NCBI GenBank assembly: GCA_002347925.1
Contig: DDYL01000092.1
Span: 17,943-43,810, forward strand
Reading direction: 5' to 3'
Source of the DNA: Chloroflexi bacterium UBA2235
GTDB lineage: Bacteria > Chloroflexota > UBA11872 > UBA12225
DNA length: 25,868 bases
In this document: positions 1 to 7,773 of the stretch, piece by piece
Layout of the letters: each line of letters starts with the position of its first letter
Position numbering within the stretch: position 1 is the first letter of the stretch
Made by a program: the position numbers and the translations under genes
Notes under the pieces: generated by a model
Told to the model about the DNA's origin: nothing
The model's input: only the letters and a program-made list of their open reading frames with translations
Databases searched by the model: none

Positions 1-158
1 GTCGGGGCTGCCGCTGCCGGGGCCTTGGTCGGCTCGGCCTTCGCCGCTGCCGTCGGGGCCGCTGCCGGGGCAGCTTCGCCACCGCACGCGGCCAGGAACG
101 CCGCCAAGCCACTCACCCCACCGATGCGCGCCATCATTGTTCGTCGGGAAACTGCCAT
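1..158 (-). CDS. ABC transporter substrate-binding lipoprotein (N-terminus only)
   Basis: Only the first 52 codons are inside the window; the gene continues past the left edge. The product starts MAVSRRTMMARIGG and reaches a lipobox LAAC followed by GG. This is a Tat-like twin-arginine signal peptide ending in a lipoprotein cleavage site. An Ala/Pro/Lys/Thr-rich tether follows, as in many extracellular solute-binding lipoproteins. An AAGGAAG ribosome site sits 8 bases before the ATG at 158. Two further in-frame ATGs (137, 134) are possible, but the twin arginines favour the first. It lies downstream of two sugar-type permeases on the same strand, so it is probably their receptor. The binding domain is not visible, so the ligand is unknown. 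Confidence 0.75.
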   Translation of the reverse strand, partial: MAVSRRTMMARIGGVSGLAAFLAACGGEAAPAAAPTAAAKAEPTKAPAAAAP

Positions 159-184
159 TGTCGGGACTTCCTTCTCTCTGTCCT

Positions 185-201
185 CGCGCGTCTCACGCGC
201 G
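185..201 (-). terminator. GC-rich hairpin between permease and lipoprotein genes
   Basis: CGCGCGT (185-191) and ACGCGCG (195-201) form a 7-bp stem with a 3-base loop in the 93-base gap between the MalG-like permease and the lipoprotein gene. No T-tract follows. It may be an RNA-processing or attenuation hairpin that sets receptor and permease levels apart, rather than a full terminator. Confidence 0.35.
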
Positions 202-251
202 GGCCTTCGGACACGTGCGGGCCACGCCTCCGCGTGACACACTGCCAAACA

Positions 252-1139
252 CTACCCTTTCAAACCGGTCCGGGTGATTCCCTCCACGAAGTACCGTTGC
301 GCAATCAGGTAGATCACCGCAGTCGGCAAGATCACGAAGGTCGATGCCGCCATCAGCTCCGCGTACCGCGTCCCCCCATCGGTACTGAATGCGGACAACC
401 CAACCTGGATCGGTCGCATCGCCGCACCACGTGTCACCAACAGAGGCCAGAGGAACGCGTTCCATGCCCCGAGGAAGTTCAACAGCCCAACCGTGATCAA
501 CGCCGGCCGGGACAACGGCACAACGATCGACCACAGGAACCGCAGCTGCCCGCAACCATCCATCACCGCCGCGTCCTCAAGATCCTTCGGGATCGACATG
601 AAGAACTGCCTCAGCAGGAAGATCGCGAACACACTCCCCAGATACGGAACCACCTGCGCCTGATACGTGTCATACCACCCCAGCCACTTCGTGACGATCA
701 CGAAGTTCGGGATCAAGGTCACCTCCCCAGGGATCATCAGGGTTGCCAGGAACACGGTGAAGACGGCGTTCTTGCCGTGGAACTCCATCCGGGCAAACGC
801 GTACGCTGCCAGCGAAGCCACCAGCAGCACGCCAACCACCTGACACACCGACACGATGATCGTGTTCAGGAAGTACCGTCCAAATGGTGCCGATGCCCAC
901 GCCGATCCGTAGTTGGCCCACTGCAAGGCCTTCGGCCAGAATGTCGGGGGACTCGCCGTCGCTTCAGTATTCGACTTCAGCGAAGACACAAGCATCCAGT
1001 AGAACGGGAAGACCGTCGTGATCGCCCCGGTTAGCAGGAACCCATGAACCGCAACCCTGAGCAGTACGCGCAGGCTACCGCCCGGACGCGCCGCCACACC
1101 GGATGCAGATTGTCGGGAGGCAGTCACCGCACCGACCAT
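252..1139 (-). CDS. Carbohydrate ABC transporter permease, MalG-like
   Basis: This 295-aa inner-membrane protein is a binding-protein-dependent transport permease of the MalG/UgpE type. It has about six hydrophobic segments, beginning with one around residues 33-53 (FPFYWMLVSSLK context). The cytoplasmic EAA loop that docks the ATPase is at residues 188-197 (EDAAVMDGCG) and is followed by a PLSRPAL segment. The length is normal for the family. The ATG at 1139 has only a weak GGA about 5 bases upstream, so a slightly later start is possible. It follows the MalF-like gene after 138 bases and precedes the lipoprotein gene. The substrate is probably a sugar or polyol, but the sequence does not define it. 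Confidence 0.9.
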   Translation of the reverse strand: MVGAVTASRQSASGVAARPGGSLRVLLRVAVHGFLLTGAITTVFPFYWMLVSSLKSNTEATASPPTFWPKALQWANYGSAWASAPFGRYFLNTIIVSVCQVVGVLLVASLAAYAFARMEFHGKNAVFTVFLATLMIPGEVTLIPNFVIVTKWLGWYDTYQAQVVPYLGSVFAIFLLRQFFMSIPKDLEDAAVMDGCGQLRFLWSIVVPLSRPALITVGLLNFLGAWNAFLWPLLVTRGAAMRPIQVGLSAFSTDGGTRYAELMAASTFVILPTAVIYLIAQRYFVEGITRTGLKG

Positions 1140-1277
1140 GCTTGTCCAGAACCTCGCGTCACACTGTCATGCGGCCGCACGCACGCGCACCCACTCCGAG
1201 CACGGTAATCGTACGTCCTGAAGGTCACCGCACGATGAATCGCCCGCCAATCAACCGGTAACCAATCACCACCCGCC

Positions 1278-2288
1278 TCAATCGTAGTTGACCCGCCTGC
1301 CCACGAACCGGAAGTTCACCCACGTCAGCACCAGGATCAGCGCCGTCAGCACGAACGCCATCGCCGACCCGTATCCGACTCGCGTCTGCTGATAAAACGT
1401 CTTGAAGATCAGCATGAGGACCGTCCGGGTCGTGTCGAGTGGCCCACCACCGGTCATCACGTAAATCTGGTTGAACGCCTGCAATGCACCGATCGAACCT
1501 GTGATGAGCAGGAAGAAACTCGTGGGTGACAGCAGCGGAAGCGTCACCCGGCGGAAGATCTGCCACTCGCCGGCACCATCAATCCGCGCCGCCTCGTACA
1601 GCTCCTTCGAGATGTTCCCCAGACCAGCCAGATAGATCACGATGTAGAAGCCGAGGTAGTGCCAGACCGACATCACGCAGACCGCGACCATCGCCAGGCT
1701 TGGCCCGCCAAGCCACGCCGGCAACGCGGTTCCGAACGAGTGCGCCACCATCTGGAAGACGCCATCCGGTTCATCCAGCCACATCAGCGATGGCAGACCC
1801 ATCATGCCCAGGATCTCATTCAGCAAGCCACCGTCACGCTTGTACAGCCACCGCCAAACCAGACCGGCCGCCACGGTGCTCGTGATGTAGGGCAGGAAAT
1901 ACGCCGTACGGTAGGCCCCGCGCCCCCGGATCGGCTGAAAAAGCAGGTACGCAATGCCCAGACCAAAGGCCATTTCGGCCGGAATCGCCAGGATCACGTA
2001 CCAGACGGAGATCCCGATCGAGTTCCAGAAGTCCTCGTTGGTCAGAAGCCGAACATAGTTCGTCGCCCCCACGAACTCTTCCTGGATGAGCCCCCAACGG
2101 AAGAGGCTGATGTAGAAGGCAAACGCCGCCGGGAAGAAGTTGAAGAGCGTGAGGAAGACCAGCGCGGGGGCCAGGTACAGGTACGCCACCGCTGTCTGTC
2201 GCCACCGTCGACGACGCAACCCCGACACCCGAACCGCTTCACGGACTGCATCGGCACTGACCGCTGTTTCGCCCTGAAGGGTCACCAT
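1278..2288 (-). CDS. Carbohydrate ABC transporter permease, MalF-like
   Basis: This 336-aa inner-membrane permease of the MalF/UgpA type has an Arg-rich cytoplasmic N-terminus (RRRRWR, residues 25-30). A first helix around 33-55 precedes the FFPAAFAFYISLFRW segment, which is typical of the family. The EAA loop is at residues 232-240 (EAARIDGAG), followed by WQIFRRVTLPLLSP. Residues between about 150 and 195 form an extra periplasmic stretch. The gene is first of the three import genes; the usual order puts the binding protein first. A TATAGT box lies 20 bases upstream of the ATG, giving a short leader with a weak GAGAAG ribosome site. The ATPase is not in the window and may be shared (MsmK/UgpC style). 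Confidence 0.9.
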   Translation of the reverse strand: MVTLQGETAVSADAVREAVRVSGLRRRRWRQTAVAYLYLAPALVFLTLFNFFPAAFAFYISLFRWGLIQEEFVGATNYVRLLTNEDFWNSIGISVWYVILAIPAEMAFGLGIAYLLFQPIRGRGAYRTAYFLPYITSTVAAGLVWRWLYKRDGGLLNEILGMMGLPSLMWLDEPDGVFQMVAHSFGTALPAWLGGPSLAMVAVCVMSVWHYLGFYIVIYLAGLGNISKELYEAARIDGAGEWQIFRRVTLPLLSPTSFFLLITGSIGALQAFNQIYVMTGGGPLDTTRTVLMLIFKTFYQQTRVGYGSAMAFVLTALILVLTWVNFRFVGRRVNYD

Positions 2289-2308
2289 CGGAATCAGCTT
2301 CTCGCCCC

Positions 2309-2314
2309 ACTATA
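2309..2314 (-). promoter_or_regulatory. -10 box of the ABC importer operon
   Basis: TATAGT on the minus strand ends 20 bases before the MalF-like ATG at 2288. No good -35 hexamer is visible 16-18 bases further upstream. Confidence 0.5.
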
Positions 2315-2393
2315 GCAACGCCATGACATGTGCCAGGTTGCCCCGTCCATCAGCAACCATCCCCATTCCCACGGCGCCGCCCAGCAATCTCCA

Positions 2394-2399
2394 TATAAT
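2394..2399 (+). promoter_or_regulatory. -10 box of guaA, leaderless type
   Basis: A perfect TATAAT ends 5 bases before the GTG start of guaA at 2405. With the usual 6-7 base distance, transcription would start at or next to the start codon, giving a leaderless mRNA. No Shine-Dalgarno sequence and no consensus -35 are seen. Confidence 0.75.
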
Positions 2400-2404
2400 C
2401 GCGT

Positions 2405-4024
2405 GTGAACCCGGACCAGACCCCCACCGATGGCGCCGCTGCCGTCACCGCCCATCCGCATCGTGACACCATCGTCGTCCTGGACTACGGGTCCCAGTAC
2501 GCCCGCCTCATCGTGCGTCGCGTCCGCGAGTGCCGCGTCTATGCCGAACTCCTCCCGTGGGACGCCCCTGCCGAACGCATTCGCGCCCTGAACCCCCGTG
2601 GGTTCATCCTGTCCGGTGGTCCGAACAGCGTGTACGACCCCGGCGCGCCAACCCTCCAGGACACGGTCCTCGACCTCGGAGTCCCCGTTCTCGGGATCTG
2701 TTACGGCATGCAACTCCTCGCCCACCACCTGGGCGGTCAAGTGCATCCCGTCGAACGGCGCGAATTCGGTCACGCGTTGGTCACCCTCACGGACACCGGG
2801 CATCCGTTGCTCCGGTCGCTTCCCGACCAGCCCGATGTCTGGATGAGCCACGGAGACCAGGTGACCGCCTTACCCGATGGTTTCCGTCCCATTGCCTCCA
2901 CTCCCACCTGCCCGGTTGCGGCCATGGCAACCCTTCCGGGGACCAGGCACGCACCCATCATGGCCCTGCAGTTCCATCCCGAGGTTGCCCATACTCCGCA
3001 GGGCCTCGACCTCCTGCGCAACTTCTGCCTCGACATCGCCGGATGCTCCCCCACGTGGACACCCGGTTCCTTCATTGAAGAGGCTGTGGATGCCATCCGT
3101 GAACAGGTCGGATCCGCCCGCGTCCTTGCCGGTGTCTCCGGTGGGGTGGACAGTGCCGTGGCCGCCGCCCTTCTCCATCGAGCCATCGGTGACCAACTGA
3201 CGTGCGTCTTCGTCGACAACGGCCTCCTCCGGAAGGATGAGTCACGCAACGTCATCGCCAGTCTCGGCGAGCATCTCGGCGTCCACCTCGTAGCCGTCGA
3301 TGCCGCCGATGATTTCCTTACCCATCTCGCCGGAGTAACCGATCCGGAACAGAAGCGCCGGGTGATCGGCGAACGCTTCATCCGCGCGTTCGAACGGGAA
3401 GCCCGCACTCTCGCCGCCGAGGGTGGCCCCTTCGATTTCCTCGCCCAAGGCACCCTCTACCCGGATGTCATCGAAAGTGCGACGCCGGAAAGCAAGTCCG
3501 CCGCCAAGATCAAGACCCACCACAACGTCGGTGGCCTGCCCGCCGATCTGGCCTTCCGCCTGGTGGAACCGCTCCGCTACCTCTTCAAGGACGAGGCACG
3601 CGCCGTCGGCAGCGCCCTTGGCCTCCCGGATGACATCGTTTGGCGCGACCCCTTCCCGGGTCCGGGCCTGGCCGTGCGCATCCTCGGCGAAGTCACTGCG
3701 GAAAAGACCGCCGTCCTCCGCGAGGCCGACGCCATCTTCGTTGGCGAGATCAAGCAGGCAGGTCTCTACCGCGGCCTCGGCCAGGTATTCGCCGTCCTCA
3801 CCGATGCACGAAGCACCGGGGTCCAGGGCGACTACCGAACGTATGGCCATGTCGTGGCCCTGCGCGCCATAACAACGGACGACTACATGACCGCCGACTG
3901 GGCGCGCCTCCCGTACGACGTGCTTGCTCGCGCCGCCAATCGAATCGTCAACGAAGTTCCGCAGGTCAACCGGGTGGTCTACGACATCACCTCAAAGCCA
4001 CCTGCCACCGTCGAGTGGGAATAA
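2405..4024 (+). CDS. guaA: GMP synthase (glutamine-hydrolysing)
   Basis: This 539-aa cytoplasmic enzyme converts XMP, ATP and glutamine to GMP in the last step of guanine nucleotide synthesis. The class I glutamine amidotransferase domain (about residues 22-210) has the nucleophile Cys99 in GICYGMQ and the His191/Glu193 pair in FHPEV. The ATP-pyrophosphatase domain starts around 225 with the P-loop SGGVDS (245-250). The C-terminal dimerisation domain ends in the conserved TVEWE. The length is normal. The GTG start is chosen because a TATAAT box sits 5 bases before it, and the residues after it run into the conserved IVVLDYGSQY. It diverges from the ABC importer and converges on the NTF2-like gene. 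Confidence 0.98.
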   Translation: MNPDQTPTDGAAAVTAHPHRDTIVVLDYGSQYARLIVRRVRECRVYAELLPWDAPAERIRALNPRGFILSGGPNSVYDPGAPTLQDTVLDLGVPVLGICYGMQLLAHHLGGQVHPVERREFGHALVTLTDTGHPLLRSLPDQPDVWMSHGDQVTALPDGFRPIASTPTCPVAAMATLPGTRHAPIMALQFHPEVAHTPQGLDLLRNFCLDIAGCSPTWTPGSFIEEAVDAIREQVGSARVLAGVSGGVDSAVAAALLHRAIGDQLTCVFVDNGLLRKDESRNVIASLGEHLGVHLVAVDAADDFLTHLAGVTDPEQKRRVIGERFIRAFEREARTLAAEGGPFDFLAQGTLYPDVIESATPESKSAAKIKTHHNVGGLPADLAFRLVEPLRYLFKDEARAVGSALGLPDDIVWRDPFPGPGLAVRILGEVTAEKTAVLREADAIFVGEIKQAGLYRGLGQVFAVLTDARSTGVQGDYRTYGHVVALRAITTDDYMTADWARLPYDVLARAANRIVNEVPQVNRVVYDITSKPPATVEWE

Positions 4025-4058
4025 CCGCCCGGTTCGGCCCGATCAGACGTGCGTGGAA

Positions 4059-4090
4059 CCGGGTACGAGGGGTAACCCTTGCTTACCCGG
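4059..4090. terminator. Hairpin between convergent guaA and NTF2-like genes
   Basis: CCGGGTA (4059-4065) pairs with TACCCGG (4084-4090), and a smaller GGGTAACCC palindrome lies inside the loop. It overlaps the last codons of the minus-strand gene and could stop transcription from both sides. No T-tract is present. Confidence 0.4.
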
Positions 4091-4505
4091 CATTCGCGGC
4101 GACGCGCATTGCGCCGGCGTTGTCGGTCATCGTCCGCAGGTGGGCAATCCGACCGTCCCGCAACCGGAACACCAGCAGTGCCGGCATCGCGATCGGCTTC
4201 CCCGTCGCCGCCTGACCCATCATCGGCAACTCGTGCGTGCCCGCCAGGGTATAGCCAACCACCGCAAAATCTTCGCCGGCATCAATCTCCACATCACGCA
4301 CCGCCGGGTAGCCAAGCGTCTGCCAGGCCTGATTGTTTGCCGCAATGAAGATATCGATCCCCTGGAGGCGCATCACCCCGGCTTGCCAGGTGACATCATC
4401 GTGGAAGTAGGGCGCCATGTTCTCTCGGGTGAACTCCCGCAATGACGAGATCGTCGCGACAAACGCTTCGGCGAACCGCCTGCACGCCACCGTGCCATCA
4501 CTCAT
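4083..4505 (-). CDS. NTF2-like (SnoaL/ketosteroid-isomerase fold) protein
   Basis: This small soluble protein of 140 aa has the size and pattern of the NTF2-like alpha+beta barrel. An N-terminal helix (RRFAEAFVATISSL) is followed by a YFHDDVTW segment. Two C-terminal strands follow, with the family-like wording LLVFRLRDGRIAHLRTMTDN at about residues 110-130. It could bind or isomerise a small hydrophobic molecule or act as an accessory domain; no catalytic residue can be assigned. An AAGGAAGG ribosome site lies 8 bases before the ATG. The start is only 15 bases after the propeller gene stop, so the two are probably co-transcribed. Confidence 0.75.
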   Translation of the reverse strand: MSDGTVACRRFAEAFVATISSLREFTRENMAPYFHDDVTWQAGVMRLQGIDIFIAANNQAWQTLGYPAVRDVEIDAGEDFAVVGYTLAGTHELPMMGQAATGKPIAMPALLVFRLRDGRIAHLRTMTDNAGAMRVAANAG

Positions 4506-4520
4506 CGCCTCATCCTTCCT

Positions 4521-6212
4521 TCAAGATCCCGCACCCGGGCCCCAGACCAAGGCGCGGACGTCGTTGCTCAGGACATTCTCCTGCCAGAATGGAGGCCAAA
4601 TCACCCCGAGGAAACGTCGCACCGGATGTGCTTGGTAGACCGTCCAACGGGTCGGATCGGCTTGTTCGGCAACTGCCAGTCCACCTCCGCGCGTGCCGGC
4701 CCAGATGCGCCCGTCCGGTGTGCGCGCCATCGCCTGGATCCACGGATGAGGCAATCCCCCCGCACCCGACGCCGTGACCGACTGCCAGCGCAACGGATCA
4801 CGCGCATCGCGGCGCTCATCAAGGATCGTCACTCCACCCTCGGTCCCGAACCAGATGCGCCCTTCGCCATCCTCGATGATCGCGTGTACCTTCGGGTGCA
4901 CCAGTTCACTGTTCACGCCAGTGAATGTCTGCCAGTTGGCGTGGTCATACGCTCCGAGTGCGGGGGCTTTCGGCTGTGGTGTGAAGACCGCCGCCCCGTT
5001 CTCGGTGCCAATCCAGATCCGCCCGCGTCGGTCGCCAGTGATGGTGAAGACAAGCGTGTCCGGCAGGACGCCATCGGTGTTGTATCGCGTCAATCCAACA
5101 AGCCACGAGCCGTCACCACCACCCTGTACCGCCGTCTCGGCCCACTCCACCTCAGCGCGCGCCCCATCGGCACTCACCGCCGTCTTGGGCAAGAAGACGT
5201 TCACCCCACCGGCCCCCCCGAACCACGTCCGGCCGGCACCATCCACATAGACCGTGTCGAGGATCTGGTGCAGCAAGGGAGCGTTTCGCCCCATGTACTG
5301 GTAGGTTCCCCGGCGCGGATCAAAAGCCGCGCCGCCGTTCGCGGTTGCCACCCACGCAACACCTCGCCGGTCAACTGCCACCCCAAAGACGTACAAGTCC
5401 GGCAGGCTTCCATCCTCGATGGTGTGTACCGTCCACCGGTCGCCATCGAGCGTGGGTGCCTGCACGAGACCGCGGGCCGTCGCAATCCAGACCTCACCCT
5501 CGGGGCCGATCGCAATCGAACCGACCTCGTTGGATGGCAACGGCGAAGTTGGCCAAGCCAGGGACTCGAGGCGGGTCTCCCCCTCACGGTCGACGATAAC
5601 GCGATTCACGCCAGACGCCGTGCCGACCCAAAGCGAACCAGGGGTCGCGGTCAGTACCGGAACCTGTCGCGCCCCAGCCAGACCCGAACCCGCGAGTACC
5701 GCGAACACTGCCCCTGATACGCCGCCCACACGGACGGCCCAGAACAGAAATCCGGCACGGAAACCTCGCCACGCCACGGTGAGTGCCCGGTGTTCGGCCA
5801 CCGACAGGCGTGATTGGCGCCAACGCCAGAGCGAAACCCCTGCGGAAGCCACCATGACCACGAGGGCGACAATGACCATCTCCGCCGGGAACTGGGCGCG
5901 CCCAAGCCTCGACGCGTTGATCTCGACTGCCACCAGCCCGGCAGCGCCATCGGGCAGGACCGCCTGGAAGTAGATAGGCGGGGTCAACAGCCCGAACAGG
6001 GCCAGGAATCCCACCCACCACCGTGCCGCCCGGCCAAGTGCCGACCGCCCCGCACGGTTCCAGAGGTACCAGGCAACCGCCGCCCCGAGGAGTGCCACCA
6101 ATGGCGCAAGCTGTTGCCACGTCCCGGGCGATGTCAGCCGCACCACGAACGAGGCACCGATCGCCTGGATCCGTGCAAGCACTCGGAAAAGCAAATCAAA
6201 CAATACAGACAT
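4521..6212 (-). CDS. Membrane-anchored seven-bladed beta-propeller (Reg_prop) protein
   Basis: This 563-aa protein is unlike any named enzyme I recognise. Residues 1-180 hold about five hydrophobic segments (near 3-22, 35-52, 66-84, 111-128, 154-175). After them come seven repeats of the type W-[IVF]-[GA]-T-x-x-G, with motifs near residues 194, 241, 287, 329, 399, 453 and 503. These match the Reg_prop blades of two-component hybrid sensors, but there are seven rather than 14 and no histidine kinase follows. It may be an extracytoplasmic sensor or scaffold. An in-frame TTG at 6254 gives 14 more residues; the ATG at 6212 is preferred because the first hydrophobic segment begins there. The NTF2-like gene follows after 15 bases. 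Confidence 0.8.
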   Translation of the reverse strand: MSVLFDLLFRVLARIQAIGASFVVRLTSPGTWQQLAPLVALLGAAVAWYLWNRAGRSALGRAARWWVGFLALFGLLTPPIYFQAVLPDGAAGLVAVEINASRLGRAQFPAEMVIVALVVMVASAGVSLWRWRQSRLSVAEHRALTVAWRGFRAGFLFWAVRVGGVSGAVFAVLAGSGLAGARQVPVLTATPGSLWVGTASGVNRVIVDREGETRLESLAWPTSPLPSNEVGSIAIGPEGEVWIATARGLVQAPTLDGDRWTVHTIEDGSLPDLYVFGVAVDRRGVAWVATANGGAAFDPRRGTYQYMGRNAPLLHQILDTVYVDGAGRTWFGGAGGVNVFLPKTAVSADGARAEVEWAETAVQGGGDGSWLVGLTRYNTDGVLPDTLVFTITGDRRGRIWIGTENGAAVFTPQPKAPALGAYDHANWQTFTGVNSELVHPKVHAIIEDGEGRIWFGTEGGVTILDERRDARDPLRWQSVTASGAGGLPHPWIQAMARTPDGRIWAGTRGGGLAVAEQADPTRWTVYQAHPVRRFLGVIWPPFWQENVLSNDVRALVWGPGAGS

Positions 6213-6360
6213 GGGATTCGTGGATCCCCGGATCGACCGGCACGCCGACGCCAAGGGCTACCATTGACAACGGGTCGAAGGACCGCCCGGCAGGGAATAC
6301 CAGTCCGGCACGGGAACGACCCAGCAGCCAACCCGGACACCGTCCATCGAGATCACACCA

Positions 6361-6531
6361 ATGGCAAGCAATCCTGCGCGCGCGGCCTGGACATGCCTGG
6401 CCATCGCCATCGCCTTCTGGATCGTGGCGTTCCTCTTCCCGGAAATCCGCGAGTTCGCCGTCGTCAGCGGGCTTGCCTTCTTCTTCCTGATCGGTGGCGT
6501 CATCAGTTGGGAAGGAAGAGGGGGTCACTGA
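6361..6531 (+). CDS. Small two-helix membrane protein, function unknown
   Basis: This 56-aa open frame begins MASNPARAAWTC and ends SWEGRGGH. It contains two hydrophobic helices (about residues 11-27 and 33-49) joined by PEIRE. Codon third positions are G/C-rich like the neighbours, and the composition is clearly that of a membrane protein. It diverges from the propeller gene with 148 bases between. No strong ribosome site is seen. A perfect TTGACA occurs at 6264-6269, but no convincing -10 box is placed after it. I do not recognise the family. Confidence 0.6.
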   Translation: MASNPARAAWTCLAIAIAFWIVAFLFPEIREFAVVSGLAFFFLIGGVISWEGRGGH

Positions 6532-6547
6532 CCCCGTAACCGCGACA

Positions 6548-6569
6548 GGGGCATCCATCCGGATGCCCC
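6548..6569. terminator. Hairpin terminator between convergent genes
   Basis: GGGGCATCC (6548-6556) and GGATGCCCC (6561-6569) form a perfect 9-bp stem with a 4-base loop. It lies in the 84-base gap between the small membrane protein gene and the convergent dehydrogenase gene. There is no T-tract. Confidence 0.6.
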
Positions 6570-6615
6570 CGCCAGTCACCACCCTGCCGGGTCGGGGATT
6601 GCCTGATACGCGCGG

Positions 6616-7689
6616 TCAGTGACCGAGCGCCTCCTTGATCTGATCGAACAGTGGCCGGTTCTGGCAGACGTGCCGGTCCGGCAATCCACCTGTCGCGACA
6701 CTCGATGCGATCTCGTGGGTGCGCCGACGCACCGCCAAACCCGCCTCCACCGACTCACTCGACATGTGAGGCGTCAGGATCACGTTCGGCAAGGCGTGCA
6801 GCGGACTGTCCTTGGCAAGCGGCTCGACCTCGGTGACGTCAAGGCCCGCTCCGGCAAGATGCCCGGACTTGATCGCCTCGATGAGCGCAGCCTCATCGAC
6901 GATTGGCCCGCGCGCCGTATTGATCAGGTACGCACCCTGCTTCATCTGTGCCAGTCGTTCGGCATTGATCAGGTGGCGCGTACTCGCTGCCAGGAACGTG
7001 TGCACGCTCACGAAGTCGGAGTGCGAAAGCACATCGTCGAACGATGCCATCGACACGCCATATCCGTCAGCAACTTCCTGGGTCACGTAGGGATCGTACG
7101 CAAGCACCTTGAAACCGAACGGACGCAGGCGCTCGGCCGTGAGTCGCGCAATCACCCCGAACCCGATCAACCCGACGGTCTGCACCGAAAGACGGCGCAC
7201 CGGAACCACGCGCTTCGGGCGACTGCGCTGGTCAGCCCACGCACCAGACCGAACGAAATGGTCCGAGATCAGCAACTGCTGGTTCATTCCAAGGATCAGC
7301 GCCAGCGCGTGGTTCGCAACCTCTTCGCTGAACGCATCCGGGATGTTCGCGAACAGGATCCCGTTCGCAGTTGCCGCATCGACGTCAATGTCGTCGTAAC
7401 CCACGAACGGCCGTAGGATCAGGCGGGCATGATGGAACTGCTCGATGTCGTGAGCGGTCAGGCCGACACCCGCAACCACCACATCGGCCGTCTTGAACGA
7501 CCCATTGACGTTGCCATGGGCATCATGGAGTGGTTCCATGTGCAGTTCAAGGCCCTTGGCCAGAAGTGCCCCATGGACGGAATCGTTTGGATCGATGCTT
7601 CCACTGCCGCCACGGGACGTGAATGCCACCTGGCCAACCTTGTTCCAGTGATCCTTGTGCCACCGCGATGGCAACGTGAATGTCGACAC
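6616..7689 (-). CDS. D-isomer-specific 2-hydroxyacid dehydrogenase
   Basis: This 357-aa cytoplasmic NAD(P)-dependent oxidoreductase belongs to the D-2-hydroxyacid dehydrogenase family. The Rossmann dinucleotide motif is GFGVIA at residues 176-181. The catalytic arginine is R260 in NTARG, the acidic pair is at 287-289 (DVTEVEP), and the catalytic histidine is H308 in LTPHMS. The substrate (2-oxoacid, glyoxylate, phosphoglycerate or other) cannot be told. The frame is open upstream of the chosen start. The GTG at 7689 is preferred because AGGGGGAG sits 7 bases before it; an upstream ATG at 7719 has no such site. It diverges from the aminotransferase gene, sharing an 84-base promoter region. Confidence 0.92.
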   Translation of the reverse strand: MSTFTLPSRWHKDHWNKVGQVAFTSRGGSGSIDPNDSVHGALLAKGLELHMEPLHDAHGNVNGSFKTADVVVAGVGLTAHDIEQFHHARLILRPFVGYDDIDVDAATANGILFANIPDAFSEEVANHALALILGMNQQLLISDHFVRSGAWADQRSRPKRVVPVRRLSVQTVGLIGFGVIARLTAERLRPFGFKVLAYDPYVTQEVADGYGVSMASFDDVLSHSDFVSVHTFLAASTRHLINAERLAQMKQGAYLINTARGPIVDEAALIEAIKSGHLAGAGLDVTEVEPLAKDSPLHALPNVILTPHMSSESVEAGLAVRRRTHEIASSVATGGLPDRHVCQNRPLFDQIKEALGH

Positions 7690-7726
7690 GATATCGCTCC
7701 CCCTGCTTCCGGCAGGCATCCGGTCG

Positions 7727-7750
7727 TTCCGGTCTCCGCACTCCCCGGAA
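7727..7750. promoter_or_regulatory. Inverted repeat in dehydrogenase/aminotransferase divergent region
   Basis: TTCCGG (7727-7732) and CCGGAA (7745-7750) form a 6-12-6 inverted repeat just upstream of the TATAGT box of the aminotransferase gene. It covers the expected -35 region and could be an operator. Short GC-rich repeats occur by chance, so confidence is low. Confidence 0.3.
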
Positions 7751-7758
7751 GGCGTGGG

Positions 7759-7764
7759 TATAGT
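7759..7764 (+). promoter_or_regulatory. -10 box of the aminotransferase gene
   Basis: TATAGT ends 9 bases before the ATG at 7774, predicting a 5' leader of only about 2-3 bases. No Shine-Dalgarno is seen. Confidence 0.65.
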
Positions 7765-7773
7765 GCCACACTG

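Noticed and set aside
234..1034. Long plus-strand frame rich in Arg, His and Gln.
   Set aside because: It is antisense to the MalG-like permease and has the basic composition typical of a shadow frame in high-GC DNA.
6264..6269. Perfect TTGACA -35 hexamer upstream of the 56-aa gene.
   Set aside because: No -10-like hexamer is found 16-18 bases downstream, so a promoter could not be supported.
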